A program made the translations under genes and the position numbers. Below, piece after piece: positions 53,160 through 62,506 of a stretch of DNA of 64,000 nucleotides. The number at the start of each line of letters is the position of its first letter. Positions within the stretch are counted from its first letter, which is position 1. Origin of the DNA: Mycobacterium vicinigordonae. GTDB lineage: Bacteria; Actinomycetota; Actinomycetes; Mycobacteriales; Mycobacteriaceae. The notes under the pieces are model-generated. The model did no database searches. It was not told where the DNA came from and saw only the letters and a list, made by a program, of their open reading frames with translations. The stretch spans positions 3,100,001-3,164,000 of the forward strand of contig NZ_CP059165.1 of NCBI RefSeq assembly GCF_013466425.1, given 5' to 3'.

Positions 53160-55772
53160 ATGATCCAGACAGCCGCCCCACCTGTGCTCACCGTGCGGTA
53201 TGACGGAGCCGAACGCACCTTTGCAGCGGGCCACGACGTAGTCATTGGGCGTGATTTGCGCGCGGATGTCCGCGTCGCACACCCCCTCATCTCCCGCGTG
53301 CACCTGTTGCTGCGGTTCGACCAGGGCCGGTGGGTTGCCATCGACAATGGCAGCCTCAACGGGTTGTACGTGAACAACCGCCGCGTGCACGAGGTCGACA
53401 TCCAGGACGGGCAGCGCATCAACATCGGCAACCCCGATGGCCCGGCGCTGGACTTCGAAGTCGGCCGCCGAGAGCAGGGCTCGGTGGGACGGCCGCCACC
53501 GACGACGGCCATGTCGATACCCGCCCGGCCGAGTGGGCCGATCCCGACCCAGGGCCCGCCGCAGCCGGGCGGGAACTGGGGCAGTGGACCCCAGCAGCCA
53601 TCGACTTCGCGCATGCCGTCTGCACCAGGTCGGCCGCCTGGACCACCGTCGGGATCGCAGCCGCGGTACCCGTCCGGCCCGCAACCCATGCATGCCCAGG
53701 GCGGGCCGTCGCCGCAGATCTATCGGTCCTCGCCGGGCCAACAGCAGCCGCCGCCGGTCATCGGTCCCACCGCGCAGGCCGGCAGCCGGACCTCGATGAT
53801 GAAAATTCTGCGGCCGGGCCGAGGTGCAGGAGACGTTCCGGCCGGAGCGGTGACAATCGGTCGCGCGGACGACAACGACATCGTCATCCCCGAGGTACTG
53901 GCGTCCCGGCATCACGCCACCCTGATCCCGGGTCCCAACGGCACCGAGATCCGGGACAACCGCAGCATTAACGGCACGTTCGTCAACGGCACTCGGGTCG
54001 ACTCGGCGATCCTGCGTGACGGCGACGTAGTCACCATCGGCAACATCGACCTCGTCTTCGCCAATGGCGCGCTGTCCCGGCGCGAAGAAAGCCTGCTGGA
54101 AACCCGCACCGGTGGTCTGGACGTGCGCGGGGTCACGTGGACCATCGAGGGCAACAAGACACTGCTGGACAACATTTCGCTGACCGCGCGCCCGGGGATG
54201 CTCACCGCGGTGATCGGGCCGTCCGGCGCCGGGAAGTCGACGTTCGCCAAGCTGGTGGCCGGCTACACCCACCCCACCAGTGGCACGGTGAGCTTCGAAG
54301 GCCACAACGTGCACGCCGAATACGCCTCGCTGCGCAGCAGGATCGGCATGGTGCCGCAGGACGACGTGGTGCACGGCCAGCTGACCGTGCGGCAGGCACT
54401 GATGTATGCCGCCGAATTGCGGCTGCCACCGGACACCACCAAGCAGGACCGCGAGCAAGTGGTGGCTCGGGTTCTCGAGGAACTCGAGATGACCAAGCAT
54501 CTCGAGACGAGGGTGGACAAGCTCTCCGGTGGTCAGCGCAAGCGCGCCTCGGTCGCGCTGGAGCTGCTCACCGGGCCGTCGTTGCTGATCCTCGACGAAC
54601 CCACCTCCGGTCTGGACCCCGCGCTGGACCGCCAAGTGATGACCATGCTTCGACAACTGGCCGACGCCGGCCGAGTGGTGCTGGTGGTCACCCACTCACT
54701 GACTTACCTCGATGTCTGCGACCAGGTGCTGCTACTGGCGCCCGGCGGCAAGACCGCCTTCTGCGGGCCGCCGAGCCAGATCGGTCCGGCCATGGGAACC
54801 ACCAACTGGGCTGACATCTTCAGCACTGTCGCCGACGATCCGGAGGGGGCCAAGGCGCGCTACCTGGCGCAGACCGGACCGCCCCCGCCCGCACCGCCCA
54901 CCGAAAAACCCGCCGAGCTGGGGGAGGCGGCGCACACCAGTCTGGTCCGGCAGTTCTCCACGATCGCGCGGCGGCAGATGCGGTTGATCATCTCCGACCG
55001 AGGCTACTTCATATTCCTGGCGATCCTGCCGTTCATCATGGGTGCGCTGTCCATGTCGGTGCCCGGCGATGTGGGGTTCAACGCCCCGAACATGGCTCCT
55101 CCCAATCCGAGCGACGCTCCCACCGAGCCAGCACAGATCCTGGTGTTGCTCAATGTCGGCGCGGTTTTCATGGGGACAGCGCTGACCATTCGAGACCTGA
55201 TCGGCGAGCGGGCTATCTTCCTGCGAGAACAGGCAGTCGGCTTGTCGACCACCGCGTATCTGCTGGCCAAGGTATGTGTCTACACGGTGTTGGCGCTCAT
55301 CCAGTCGGCGATCGTGACCATCATCGCGCTACTTGGCAAGCCCGGTCCGAAGATCAATGCGGCCGTGCTGGGCAGTTCGTCGCTGGAGTTGTACGTCGAC
55401 ATCGCGGCGACGACGGTCGCCTCGGCGATGTTGGGCTTGGTGTTGTCGGCGGTAGCCAAATCGAACGAGCAAATTATGCCGCTGCTGGTGGTGGCGGTCA
55501 TGTCGCAGCTGGTGTTCTCCGGCGGCATGATCCCGGTTACTAACCGGTTAGGACTCGACCAGATGTCGTGGGTCACCCCGGCGAGATGGGGTTTTGCGGC
55601 CTCCGCCTCAACCATCGACCTGACCACGCTGTGTCCGGTTCCGCAGGTCCCCAAGGACGCGCACTGGAAACACACGGTGTCTGCGTGGACATTCGACATG
55701 GCCATGCTGGCGGTGCTCAGCGTTTTCTATCTGGGCTTCGTGCGCTGGAAGATCCGCCTTAAGAGCGGCTGA
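53160..55772 (+). CDS. FHA-domain ABC exporter, Rv1747 homologue
   Basis: An 870-residue fused ABC transporter. FHA-1 (about 20-100): IGRDLRADVRVAHPLISRVHL and NGSLNGLYVNN. A proline-rich linker follows (about 105-210), then FHA-2 (about 215-300): IGRADDNDIVIPEVLASRHHATL and RSINGTFVNG. The ATPase has Walker A GPSGAGKS, signature LSGGQRKRASVALEL and Walker B LLILDEPTSGLDP. The C-terminal ABC-2 permease has six membrane segments. In M. tuberculosis, PknF phosphorylates the linker of Rv1747, which the FHA domains then bind, controlling export of cell-wall lipids; the same pair is intact here. ATG 53160 is preferred over 53139 because the homologue starts close to PAAPPVLTV. Confidence 0.95.
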   Translation: MIQTAAPPVLTVRYDGAERTFAAGHDVVIGRDLRADVRVAHPLISRVHLLLRFDQGRWVAIDNGSLNGLYVNNRRVHEVDIQDGQRINIGNPDGPALDFEVGRREQGSVGRPPPTTAMSIPARPSGPIPTQGPPQPGGNWGSGPQQPSTSRMPSAPGRPPGPPSGSQPRYPSGPQPMHAQGGPSPQIYRSSPGQQQPPPVIGPTAQAGSRTSMMKILRPGRGAGDVPAGAVTIGRADDNDIVIPEVLASRHHATLIPGPNGTEIRDNRSINGTFVNGTRVDSAILRDGDVVTIGNIDLVFANGALSRREESLLETRTGGLDVRGVTWTIEGNKTLLDNISLTARPGMLTAVIGPSGAGKSTFAKLVAGYTHPTSGTVSFEGHNVHAEYASLRSRIGMVPQDDVVHGQLTVRQALMYAAELRLPPDTTKQDREQVVARVLEELEMTKHLETRVDKLSGGQRKRASVALELLTGPSLLILDEPTSGLDPALDRQVMTMLRQLADAGRVVLVVTHSLTYLDVCDQVLLLAPGGKTAFCGPPSQIGPAMGTTNWADIFSTVADDPEGAKARYLAQTGPPPPAPPTEKPAELGEAAHTSLVRQFSTIARRQMRLIISDRGYFIFLAILPFIMGALSMSVPGDVGFNAPNMAPPNPSDAPTEPAQILVLLNVGAVFMGTALTIRDLIGERAIFLREQAVGLSTTAYLLAKVCVYTVLALIQSAIVTIIALLGKPGPKINAAVLGSSSLELYVDIAATTVASAMLGLVLSAVAKSNEQIMPLLVVAVMSQLVFSGGMIPVTNRLGLDQMSWVTPARWGFAASASTIDLTTLCPVPQVPKDAHWKHTVSAWTFDMAMLAVLSVFYLGFVRWKIRLKSG

Positions 55773-55776
55773 TCCG

Positions 55777-57447
55777 TCAGCCGTTGGTGCGCCAGGTGCT
55801 GGGCATCATCGGCTGGCGGGGCGCGTCGTCGAGGGGGTCGTCCGCCAGGGTGACCAATCCGGCGGCGGCAGCGCCCGGTTTGTGGGCGGTGTCGGTGAAC
55901 CCCATCGTTCCCGCTCCAGCGTCGGAGGCTGTCGCGGTGGTCGCCTCTGCGATTGGCTCGGGATCCATGTATTCGTAGCCGCGGCCGAGCAGCTTGGCCT
56001 TGGCTCGCCGGCGGCGCGGTGTGGGCGCCTGCTCGTGCGGTATTGCCGCGGCGGCCGCGGCTTCGGCCTCGTCCGGCACCGGCGCCTTCTTTCTGGCGGC
56101 GTTAGCAGCTTGCCGCTTTGCGGAAGAACTCAGGTTGCCCACCAGGTAGCCGTAGTTGTCCATGCCCAGTCCGATACCGGTCCCGGTTAGCGTCGGTGGC
56201 GCGGCGGACGGCGGCACAGGGGCACTCGGCGCCGGGGCCGGTGCGGTTACCTCCGCCGGGGCCGGTGCGGGAGCCGTCGACGTCGAAGCGGTCGGGGCGA
56301 GTGCGAGAACTGGTGGCGGAGGTGGGGGTGCGCCGGGCAGCGCGGGTGGCGGCAGGGCCGCCAGCGCGGCCAGTCCCTTGAGCCCGATCGGTGCCAACAC
56401 CACGCCGGCGGCCAACGGGATCAATGGAGTGGTCAGCAGCGGTACCAAAACCGTGATCAGTACCAGCGTTTGCTCCAGCAGGGTCTTGAGCAGTGCGATG
56501 GTGTCGGTGACGACCGTCCCGATGATTTCCACGGTGACGAACAGGATGGTGAAGCCGATCGTCGCGGGATTTCCGGACGCGAAGGCCGCTGTCAGGTCCA
56601 GACCGACGTAGAACATCATCTGGGACAGCAACGCAACGTAAGTCCCGATGTCCATCGGGTAGCCGAGCGCGAATGCGATGTTGAACGGGCTGAAATAGGT
56701 CAGCGGGTTGCCGAGAATGACCAGGTAGGGGTCGAATCCGGAGAACATCGCCTGGAAGAACGGCAAGTTCGACAGCGCGTTGATGAGCGGCTGGATGTAC
56801 TTGTCGTAGAAGTCGAGATACCCGATGTTCTGCAGCCATTGCAGGAAATCGTTCTGCTGGTCGGCAGGCAGCGGCAGCGATTGCGCGATGGCAGTTGCCT
56901 GCTCATTGGCCTTCGTGATCTCCGGCGGAAGGGTGGTGCCCGGCGCGACCAGCATGGCCGCGTTAGAAATCACTTGGTAGACGGCCATCACGGTGGCGGC
57001 CTGGATCCACATGCGGAGGTAATCGGCCTCGTTGAGGGCGATGGCAATGGTGTTGATGCCGAAGAAGTTGGTGGCAAGCAGCACCGCGTGGGTGGCGTGG
57101 TTGGCCGCCAATTCGGCCAGCGTCGGCATCGCGGCCAGTGCGGTCGTGTAAGCAGCGGCCACGGTTTGCTGTTGGGTAGCCATCGCGGCGCTGTCCGCAC
57201 CGGCCTGGACTAGCCAGCCCAGGTAGGGAAGGTGCGCGGCGACGTAGGCCAGACTGGTCGGACCGTGCCAGGCCGCTGTCTCTACCTGCGCCAACAGCGC
57301 GGTCAGGTCGCTGGCCGTCTCGGCGTAGGCCACGCTCACCGACTGCCAGGCCTCTGCCGATGCCAGCAATGGGCCGGGTCCTGGACCGGTGCTCAGCAAC
57401 GCCGAGTGCAACTCCGGAGGTGACGCCATCCAGATCGGGGCGGTCAT
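55777..57447 (-). CDS. PPE2: PPE2-like protein under cobalamin riboswitch
   Basis: A 556-residue PPE-PPW protein, the same length as M. tuberculosis PPE2 (Rv0256c) and collinear with it: MTAPIWMASPPELHSALLSTG, DFLQWLQNIGYLDFYDKYIQPLIN, AMFSGFDPYLVILGNPLTYFSP, FALGYPMDIGTYVALLSQ. The hydrophobic middle (about 225-360) contains several membrane-like segments. A basic patch PRRRRAKAK in the C-terminal part corresponds to the nuclear-localisation signal reported in PPE2, and AGTMGFTDT with PMMPSTW closes the PPW domain. In M. tuberculosis PPE2 is followed by cobQ1-cobU; here the neighbour is the convergent Rv1747 homologue. Cobalamin probably represses it through the leader. Confidence 0.93.
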   Translation of the reverse strand: MTAPIWMASPPELHSALLSTGPGPGPLLASAEAWQSVSVAYAETASDLTALLAQVETAAWHGPTSLAYVAAHLPYLGWLVQAGADSAAMATQQQTVAAAYTTALAAMPTLAELAANHATHAVLLATNFFGINTIAIALNEADYLRMWIQAATVMAVYQVISNAAMLVAPGTTLPPEITKANEQATAIAQSLPLPADQQNDFLQWLQNIGYLDFYDKYIQPLINALSNLPFFQAMFSGFDPYLVILGNPLTYFSPFNIAFALGYPMDIGTYVALLSQMMFYVGLDLTAAFASGNPATIGFTILFVTVEIIGTVVTDTIALLKTLLEQTLVLITVLVPLLTTPLIPLAAGVVLAPIGLKGLAALAALPPPALPGAPPPPPPVLALAPTASTSTAPAPAPAEVTAPAPAPSAPVPPSAAPPTLTGTGIGLGMDNYGYLVGNLSSSAKRQAANAARKKAPVPDEAEAAAAAAIPHEQAPTPRRRRAKAKLLGRGYEYMDPEPIAEATTATASDAGAGTMGFTDTAHKPGAAAAGLVTLADDPLDDAPRQPMMPSTWRTNG

Positions 57448-57589
57448 CGCCGGCCCCGCTACCGGGTGCGCCGCGTCGGGATTGATGCGGCTCGTTGTTC
57501 AGGCTGGTCGGGGATGGGGCTGCTGTATGGCGGGCGCGACGTCATGGCGTGTCAGCTCTCTCGGGGTGCACCGCCCCGGGTTGGCAGGT

Positions 57590-57735
57590 CGCGATGACGT
57601 GAGTCTCCTGGCTCTCGGATCGCCGCTATCCTCGACTTCCAGCCGTTGGCCGTGTCTGATGAGGGTCGCTCCCCGATTACAGTGGCGGGACCGCGCCGGC
57701 TTTGCACCGGCTTCCTGCATCGTTATCGCTCTTAC
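57590..57735 (-). promoter_or_regulatory. cobalamin (B12) riboswitch in the PPE2 leader
   Basis: On the minus strand the core of the aptamer is unmistakable: GGAAGCCGGTGCAAAGCCGG followed by CGCGGTCCCGCCACTGTAA (57679-57715), then GGGAGCGACCCTC, GGATAGCGG and the B12-box ending AGCCAGGAGACTCACG (57598-57613). About 140 bases lie between the aptamer and the PPE2 start; they contain GGGG-CGGTGCA-CCCC (57562-57576), a candidate expression-platform hairpin. Adenosyl- or another cobalamin binding should lower expression. In M. tuberculosis only metE and PPE2 have this element. Confidence 0.92.
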
Positions 57736-57783
57736 GGCGACCATTGTCGCATGTGGAGTGGTCGCCGCAGGTGCCATCCGCGT

Positions 57784-58665
57784 TCAGCGGACCCATGGGG
57801 TGTTGGTCGGCGCCGGCCACTGCGGGGCCAGGGCGGGCTGCTTGGGACGGAAGAACAGGGCGCCCGCCACGGCACGGTTGCGCAGTGCCGACGCGCGCCA
57901 TGTGTTCACTGGATGCGAGGCCAACATGTTTGCCAGCCAGACGAAAAACCCGATCTCCGAGGCCGCCCGGTCGGCCATGCCGTCGAAGTCCACCCAGCGC
58001 AGCAGGTATTTGCCAGCGCTGAGCACGCCGATGGCACGGCGGGCGCCTTCTGGATGGAATACGAACCCATAATTGTCGGCGGTGTATTCCATCGACCGTG
58101 ACAGAGCCTGGCCCAGGAATGGGATCTTCATTGCCAGCTGACTGAGCTGGCGCCAGTAGGAGGCGTGCCCGGCCGCGATGTGCCCGACCTCGTGACCGAT
58201 GACGAATGCCAGTGCTTCGGGATCGCGGGCCTGGCCGCCGATCTCGAAAAGGTCGCTGTAAACCACGACGTAGCGGCGGAACCCGTGACCACTGGCGAAG
58301 GCATTGATCCGGCCGTTCCCCAGCACGACGTAGGCGTCGGGAACCTCGGTCAGCCCGAACCGCTGGGCCGCCTGGACAACCAGCCAGTAGCCCTCGGGAA
58401 ATTGCGTGGGCGACATCTTGACCCCGTTAGCGCGCTGCTGGCCGTAGTTCAATCCGCGGCCCAAAAACAGCAGGATGGGCGTGGCTAGCAGCGACAGCCA
58501 CAGCGCGCTGAGGGTCCCGGACAATACCACCGCGATCGCGATGAGGTAGAGCGCGATGCTGGACACGATTACCAGGACGAGCAGACCGATCTCCCATGGG
58601 TGGCGGGTGGGCCGGTCCCAGTGGCCGTGCGAATGCTGGTAGGTCGGCGACTCCAATATTGCCAT
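57784..58665 (-). CDS. M48-family zinc metalloprotease, membrane bound
   Basis: A 293-residue protein with two hydrophobic segments near the N-terminus (IGLLVLVIVSSIALYLIAIAVVL and LSALWLSLLATPILLFLG, about 25-70) and an M48 protease domain. The zinc site is ALAFVIGHEVGHIAAGH, with the two histidines and catalytic glutamate of HExxH, and the third ligand is probably the glutamate in RSMEYTADNYGF. GRINAFASG upstream is the family's conserved edge-strand motif. It is likely to cleave membrane proteins. Stop to PPE2 riboswitch is about 50 bases on the same strand, so read-through into the riboswitch is possible. Confidence 0.9.
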   Translation of the reverse strand: MAILESPTYQHSHGHWDRPTRHPWEIGLLVLVIVSSIALYLIAIAVVLSGTLSALWLSLLATPILLFLGRGLNYGQQRANGVKMSPTQFPEGYWLVVQAAQRFGLTEVPDAYVVLGNGRINAFASGHGFRRYVVVYSDLFEIGGQARDPEALAFVIGHEVGHIAAGHASYWRQLSQLAMKIPFLGQALSRSMEYTADNYGFVFHPEGARRAIGVLSAGKYLLRWVDFDGMADRAASEIGFFVWLANMLASHPVNTWRASALRNRAVAGALFFRPKQPALAPQWPAPTNTPWVR

Positions 58666-58838
58666 GACTGTCCTGGACTCCCTGTGTGGTCGTAGATTTC
58701 CCGCTGAGGGTCGGCCACAACAGGCTCTTGAGGGTCCCTTGGGAAATTCTCTGCGAATCCTTGGTGCGCAGGTTGTGCCAGGCAGGGCCGGGGCGGCGGG
58801 GTGATCTGCGCCACAAGGAGGACTCCTATCATCTTTAT

Positions 58839-60443
58839 ATGACCGCCGGCGCTCTGGACATCACCTGCTCGCCGGCGTTTACCGCCCAGGAGGTGGCCCG
58901 CTACTACGCGGCCGGATGGTGGGCGAAGTCGACGCTGTCGGACGCAGTGCGCGGCAACGCCGCGCTTTCACCCGATCGGGTGGCGTATCGGAATCACCTG
59001 GACCTGGACCTGACCTGGCTGGAATTCGACGCAGCGGCAACCGCTTTGGCTCGGCAATTAGCCGGATGCGGCGTCGCGCGGGGCGATCGGGTGGCGGTGT
59101 GGCATGGCGACTCGGCGGCCGTCCACGTGCTGTTCGTAGCGATCGAGCGTTGTGGTGCCATCGCCGTCGGTATCGGCGCGCGCGCCGGTGCTCGTGAGGT
59201 TGCCCAGCTGCTCGGTATGACCCGGCCGAAATTGCTGGTCAGCGATCCAGCGCACAGTGCGGTGGCGGCGGGGGTTTCCGCTGATTCACCGATGGCGGTT
59301 GCGGTGCTGCGCCCCGATCTGCGCTTGGACGCGGAGCCGCCAACGCATCCGATGGAAATGGACCCGCAATTGGGTCCCGACGATGTGTTCCTGATCAACT
59401 CCACTTCCGGGACCACCGGGCTGCCCAAGTGTGTGGTGCACAGCCAGAATCGTTGGCATTACTTCCATCACAAAGCAGTCGCGAACGGGCTGCTCACGCC
59501 CCAGGACGTCTTCCTGCCTGTCATTCCCATGCCCTTCGGATTCGGCATTTGGACCAGCCACACCACCCCGATCTATCTGGGCGCCACGGCGGTGTTGCTG
59601 CAGCGGTTCACACCAGGTGCGGCCTGCGAGGCGATCGCTCGCCACCGGGCAACCGTATTGTGTTGTGTGAGCACACAATTGACCATGATCATGGCCGACC
59701 CGGCCAGCCGGGAACATGACCTGAGTTCATTACGGGTAGTTTTCACCGGTGGTGAGGCGCTCCCGTATCGGCCGGCCGTGGAATTCGAGCAACTCACCGG
59801 CGCGAAGATCCTGCAGTTCTACGGCTCCAACGAAACCGGTTTGCTCAGCGGAACCACGTTGCAGGATCCGCTCGAACAACGGCTCCGCACAGGCGGCCGG
59901 ATTATCCCGGAGATGTCAGTGCGCCTTTTCGACGGAGACCGGGACGTCACATACACCGGCCGCGGCCAGCCGGCGTGCCGCGGTCCCGCGACCAGCCTCG
60001 GGTATCTCGGCGGCACCGACCACGACAAACTCTTTACCGAAGATGGTTGGATGCGGATGGGGGACATCTGCCGCATCGACGCCGATGGTTATCTGACGGT
60101 CACCGGTCGCACGTCGGACTTCATCCTTCGGGGCGGCAAGAACATCAGCGCCGCTCAGGTGGAAGACGTTGCGATGACGCACCCCGCGCTCGCACTGGCT
60201 GCGGCGGTCGCGATGCCCGATCCGGTGTTCGGCGAAAAGGTGTGCCTGTACGCCGAACTCGTCGATTCTTGCTCCCTGGAGCTAGCCGATCTCGTCGAAC
60301 ACTTACTAACGCTGCAAGTTTCCAAAGAACTACTGCCCGAGCGCCTCATCGTGCTGGACGAACTGCCCCGCTCATCTGGCGGCAAGGTCGCCAAAGGTCA
60401 ACTCCGCGAGGATATCCGAGCCAGAATGGAGACAGGCAAATGA
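58839..60443 (+). CDS. acyl-CoA ligase (AMP-binding family)
   Basis: A 534-residue adenylate-forming enzyme activating a carboxylic acid to its CoA thioester. The P-loop motif is INSTSGTTGLPKCVVHS, then GATAVLLQRF, FYGSNETGLLSG, GDICRIDADGYLTVTGR and the C-terminal lysine in LPRSSGGKVAKGQL. There is no PCP domain. Its closest biochemical class is the medium-chain/aromatic acid group, and the substrate is unknown. AAGGAGG is about 18 bases before the ATG at 58839; the longer frame to 58686 is rejected as unlike any ligase N-terminus. Its stop overlaps the aldolase start (ATGA). Confidence 0.9.
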   Translation: MTAGALDITCSPAFTAQEVARYYAAGWWAKSTLSDAVRGNAALSPDRVAYRNHLDLDLTWLEFDAAATALARQLAGCGVARGDRVAVWHGDSAAVHVLFVAIERCGAIAVGIGARAGAREVAQLLGMTRPKLLVSDPAHSAVAAGVSADSPMAVAVLRPDLRLDAEPPTHPMEMDPQLGPDDVFLINSTSGTTGLPKCVVHSQNRWHYFHHKAVANGLLTPQDVFLPVIPMPFGFGIWTSHTTPIYLGATAVLLQRFTPGAACEAIARHRATVLCCVSTQLTMIMADPASREHDLSSLRVVFTGGEALPYRPAVEFEQLTGAKILQFYGSNETGLLSGTTLQDPLEQRLRTGGRIIPEMSVRLFDGDRDVTYTGRGQPACRGPATSLGYLGGTDHDKLFTEDGWMRMGDICRIDADGYLTVTGRTSDFILRGGKNISAAQVEDVAMTHPALALAAAVAMPDPVFGEKVCLYAELVDSCSLELADLVEHLLTLQVSKELLPERLIVLDELPRSSGGKVAKGQLREDIRARMETGK

Positions 60444-61213
60444 ACGCTCCCGACGCACGGCGAGGAGGCCTTGAGGTGTGGTCGCCGTCGGTGGTGCCGC
60501 CCATCGGCGTCGACCTGTCCCACGAACAGGCACTCGCGGTGGCGTTTCGCCACCTTGCCTCAATCGGATTCGCCGAGAATATGGCCGGGCACATCACCTG
60601 GCAGCTCGAGGGGCAGACGGACATGCTGGTCAATCCGTGGGGCCTGTGGTGGGCCGAACTCACCGCCTCGGACATCTGCGCGGTGGACGCCGACGCCCGG
60701 GTGATCCGCGGCCGTTGGGATGTCACTCCGGCCATTCACATTCACACCGAACTGCACCGGGTGCGCGAGGATGCGCGGGTCGTCATCCACAATCACCCTT
60801 ATTACGTGTGCGTGCTGGCCGCCCTGGGCAGGCTGCCCGAACTCGTGCACCAGACCGGGGCGTTGTTTCTGGACGACCTGTGCCTGGTCGACAGCTACGA
60901 CGGTGAAGTCGACAGTCCGATGCGTGCAGCTGACCTCGCTGCGCACATCGGCAGTGCGAATCTGACCATCCTGGCCAACCACGGTGTCATCGCCACCGGG
61001 GCCACCCTGCCTGAAGCCGTTTACCGGGCAGCATCCATCGAGCGAGTGTGCCGCCTTGCTTATGACGTGTTGTTGACCGGCCAAGCCCCGCTGCAGATGA
61101 ATTGGTCGGACATGGTGGGCATGCAGTCCTCACTGATCGAGCGTGCCGCCGACGTCTACTGGTCGGGTGCGGCGCGGATGACCATCAAAACCGACCCCAC
61201 GGTCCTTGGCTGA
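60440..61213 (+). CDS. class II aldolase/adducin family protein
   Basis: A 257-residue zinc enzyme of the fuculose-1-phosphate aldolase fold. The zinc-binding histidines are in AIHIHTELH and VIHNHPYYVC, and in ILANHGVIATG. NMAGHITW near residue 50 and NPWGLWW complete the active-site pocket. Members cleave or decarboxylate hydroxy-acyl compounds; some act in aromatic catabolism. It overlaps the CoA ligase by four bases and lies just before an amidohydrolase, so a common pathway for a carboxylic or aromatic acid is likely. Start is ATG 60440. Confidence 0.9.
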   Translation: MNAPDARRGGLEVWSPSVVPPIGVDLSHEQALAVAFRHLASIGFAENMAGHITWQLEGQTDMLVNPWGLWWAELTASDICAVDADARVIRGRWDVTPAIHIHTELHRVREDARVVIHNHPYYVCVLAALGRLPELVHQTGALFLDDLCLVDSYDGEVDSPMRAADLAAHIGSANLTILANHGVIATGATLPEAVYRAASIERVCRLAYDVLLTGQAPLQMNWSDMVGMQSSLIERAADVYWSGAARMTIKTDPTVLG

Positions 61214-61232
61214 GACTCACGGGGACCGCAAC

Positions 61233-62501
61233 ATGAAATCGATTGACGAGCTGGCCACCGACCTCAGCTTCACTACAGCCAAGACCGGGGCGGAACGCTC
61301 CGTCACCTTTCTACCGGATCCTCCTCGGGCACAACGCCGTTACACGGTGATCTCGGTGGACGATCACATCGTTGAACCCCCCGACACCTTCACCGGCCGA
61401 TTGCCACGCAAGCTCGCTGACCGCGCACCCAGGGTGGTCGATACCGCCGACGGGGGCCAGACTTGGGTCTACGACGGTCAAGTACTGCCCAACGTCGGCT
61501 TCAACGCCGTGGTGGGACGCCCGGTTGCAGAGTACGGATTCGAGCCCGTGCGCTTCGACCAAATGCGCCGCGGCGCCTGGGATATCCACGCGCGCATCCA
61601 GGACATGGACCTCAATGGGATCTACGCGTCGTTGAACTTTCCGTCGTTTCTGCCCGGGTTCGCCGGTCAGCGCCTGCAGCAGGTGACACCAGACCGCGAA
61701 CTGGCGCTGGCGTCGGTGCGGGCCTGGAACGACTGGCATCTGGAGGCGTGGGCGGGACCGTACCCCGACCGGATCATCCCCTGCCAACTACCGTGGCTGC
61801 TGGACCCCGAACTTGGTGCTGCGATGATCCGCGAGAATGCCGAAAGGGGTTTCCATGCTGTGACTTTCAGCGAGAACCCGGCCATGCTCGGGTTGCCGAG
61901 CATCCACTCGGGGCACTGGGACCCGATGATGGCGGCGTGCGCTGAGACGGGCACGGTGGTTAACCTGCACATCGGATCGTCGGGGTCATCGCCGTCGACC
62001 ACGGCGGACGCTCCGCCGGATGTGCAGGGCGTCCTATTTTTCGCCTACGCGATCTCGGCGGCGGTGGATTGGCTGTACTCTGGATTGCCCAGCAGATACC
62101 CCGAACTCAAAATCTGTTTGTCCGAGGGTGGAATCGGTTGGGTGGCGGGCTTGCTAGACCGCCTCGACCACATGCTCAGCTATCACGAAATGTACGGGAC
62201 TTGGCGGGTCTTGGGTGAAAAGCTCACGCCCGCTCAGGTTTTCACCCGAAATTTTTGGTTCTGCGCGGTCGAGGACAAGTCATCGTTCGTGCAGTACGAG
62301 CGCATCGGCGTGGACAACATTATGTTGGAAGCGGACTACCCACACTGCGACTCGACTTGGCCGCACACCCAGCAGACGATAGACGACGAGATCGGCGGTC
62401 TGCCCGACGACGTGGTCCGCAAAATCACCTGGGAGAACGCTTCGAGGTTGTACCACCACCCGGTGCCTGTCGACATCCAGCAGAACCCGGACGCCTTCTG
62501 A
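61233..62501 (+). CDS. amidohydrolase-family metal-dependent hydrolase/decarboxylase
   Basis: A 422-residue TIM-barrel protein of the amidohydrolase-2 group (ACMSD-like). The metal motif DDHIVEPPDTF is at about 43-53, with further ligand histidines in VVNLHIGSSG and the late acidic residue in EADYPHCDSTWPHTQ, followed by the C-terminal NASRLYHHPV. Mycobacteria have several paralogues near acyl-CoA or aromatic catabolism genes. It may hydrolyse or decarboxylate the compound handled by the two upstream enzymes. ATG 61233 is preferred, with GGGGACC before it; a TTG at 61206 would overlap the aldolase by eight bases. Confidence 0.88.
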   Translation: MKSIDELATDLSFTTAKTGAERSVTFLPDPPRAQRRYTVISVDDHIVEPPDTFTGRLPRKLADRAPRVVDTADGGQTWVYDGQVLPNVGFNAVVGRPVAEYGFEPVRFDQMRRGAWDIHARIQDMDLNGIYASLNFPSFLPGFAGQRLQQVTPDRELALASVRAWNDWHLEAWAGPYPDRIIPCQLPWLLDPELGAAMIRENAERGFHAVTFSENPAMLGLPSIHSGHWDPMMAACAETGTVVNLHIGSSGSSPSTTADAPPDVQGVLFFAYAISAAVDWLYSGLPSRYPELKICLSEGGIGWVAGLLDRLDHMLSYHEMYGTWRVLGEKLTPAQVFTRNFWFCAVEDKSSFVQYERIGVDNIMLEADYPHCDSTWPHTQQTIDDEIGGLPDDVVRKITWENASRLYHHPVPVDIQQNPDAF

Positions 62502-62506
62502 GTGAG

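Noticed and set aside
57499..57777. 92-codon minus-strand open frame between the M48 protease and PPE2 genes
   Set aside because: It lies over the cobalamin riboswitch, and its translation is arginine/proline-rich with no recognisable fold.
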